DNA of 64,000 bases from Arabidopsis thaliana (lineage: Eukaryota; Streptophyta; Magnoliopsida; Brassicales; Brassicaceae): the NCBI RefSeq assembly GCF_000001735.4, contig NC_003075.7, forward strand, positions 1,117,001-1,181,000, given 5' to 3'. A model generated the notes under the pieces. It saw only the letters and a program-made list of their open reading frames with translations. It was not told the origin of the DNA and searched no databases. Position numbers and translations under genes: made by a program. Below are positions 63,685-64,000 of this stretch, piece by piece (the stretch's first letter is position 1; the number at the start of each line of letters is the position of its first letter).

Positions 63685-63770
63685 AGCCCAAGTTATTAAC
63701 ACTACAACTCTAGAAGCCCATCTAAGCCCATGTTAATAGGTCTTGTAGTAAAAGCTCTTATATATTATAT
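63685..63770 (+). promoter_or_regulatory. Site II cluster plus TATA near window end
   Basis: AGCCCA (TGGGCT on the other strand) occurs at 63685-63690, 63715-63720 and 63725-63730, followed by TATATATTATATG around 63760-63772. This looks like a promoter for a rightward transcript, either the hairpin just downstream or a gene beyond the window. Confidence 0.45.
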
Positions 63771-63843
63771 GTATATGTAATGTATGTCATGGGTTAATGT
63801 AACAAGAGTACAAACATTCAACCTTCTATAAAACGTAATCGAA

Positions 63844-63989
63844 ATCATTTGAGTCTTTGGTGACAAACCCAAAGCTTTTTCACATTTTCAAACCTAAAGC
63901 TTGAAAATAAGATAGCTCATTGGGGCTTTATTAGGTGCAAGAATAATAAAGGAAAATGCTTTAGGTTTGTCACCAAGAACTCAAACGAT
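63844..63989 (+). ncRNA. miRNA-precursor-like hairpin
   Basis: Arm 63844-63875 and arm 63958-63989 pair over 32 positions with 28 Watson-Crick pairs, one G-U and three isolated mismatches. The loop of about 82 nt holds a small secondary hairpin (ATTTTCAA / TTGAAAAT at 63884-63908). Imperfect long pairing with few bulges fits plant pri-miRNA better than a fresh inverted duplication, but no known miRNA was recognised and it may equally be an inverted repeat in a promoter or leader. Strand is undetermined from sequence; + is chosen from the upstream TATA. Confidence 0.4.
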
Positions 63990-64000
63990 CTACTTATTGT

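Overview
The window is nuclear DNA of a crucifer, and the gene set and order match Arabidopsis thaliana, top of chromosome 4, roughly AT4G02540 to AT4G02670. That placement is from memory of gene order; no search was run. Supporting signs are short GT-AG introns, AT-rich spacers, CT-rich leaders, and protein families (LUMINIDEPENDENS, CUL1, UNE12, MLO1, INS, VHA-F, bZIP10, an IDD zinc finger) in this order. Exon coordinates were worked out by reading splice sites and checking phase. Several reconstructed lengths equal the lengths I know for these proteins (LD 953, CUL1 738, UNE12 310, bZIP10 417/411).

Layout. 0.2-2.7 kb: DC1 zinc-finger protein (+). 3.0-3.4 kb: a frame-broken, coding-like relic (+). 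3.6-4.7 kb: Myb/SANT-like protein (-). 5.3-5.9 kb: a small RNA locus (+) that I read as two box C/D snoRNAs behind a telo-box/site II promoter. 6.7-11.3 kb: LUMINIDEPENDENS (-), divergent from CUL1 (+, 12.3-16.4 kb). 17.6-19.9 kb: 24-kDa subunit of respiratory complex I (+). 21.0-23.3 kb: UNE12 bHLH (-). 23.3-27.1 kb: gene-poor, with an orphan exon-like relic, a poly(A)-type insertion and a large AT-rich inverted-repeat element carrying E2F-like sites. 27.1-30.2 kb: MLO1 (+). 30.7-32.2 kb: indole synthase (+). 32.4-34.1 kb: V-ATPase subunit F (-), head to head with an intronless receptor-like kinase (+, 34.7-36.2 kb). 37.0-39.1 kb: bZIP10 (+). 39.5-41.5 kb: ANTH clathrin adaptor (+). 41.9-42.2 kb: small secreted protein (+). 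42.9-56.8 kb: very large BEACH-WD40 protein (-). 59.2-61.5 kb: INDETERMINATE-domain zinc finger (-). 61.5-64 kb: non-coding, ending in a site II/TATA promoter-like block and a miRNA-like hairpin.

The genes are independent plant transcription units, not an operon. Functional themes are transcription and flowering control (LD, UNE12, bZIP10, IDD), protein degradation (CUL1), endomembrane traffic and acidification (ANTH adaptor, BEACH protein, VHA-F), membrane and defence (MLO1), auxin-precursor metabolism (indole synthase) and respiration (complex I). The least routine signals are the snoRNA pair, the minor-spliceosome intron in LD, the E2F-site hairpin element, two minimal retroposition scars, the bZIP10 uORF that overlaps the start codon, and the terminal hairpin.
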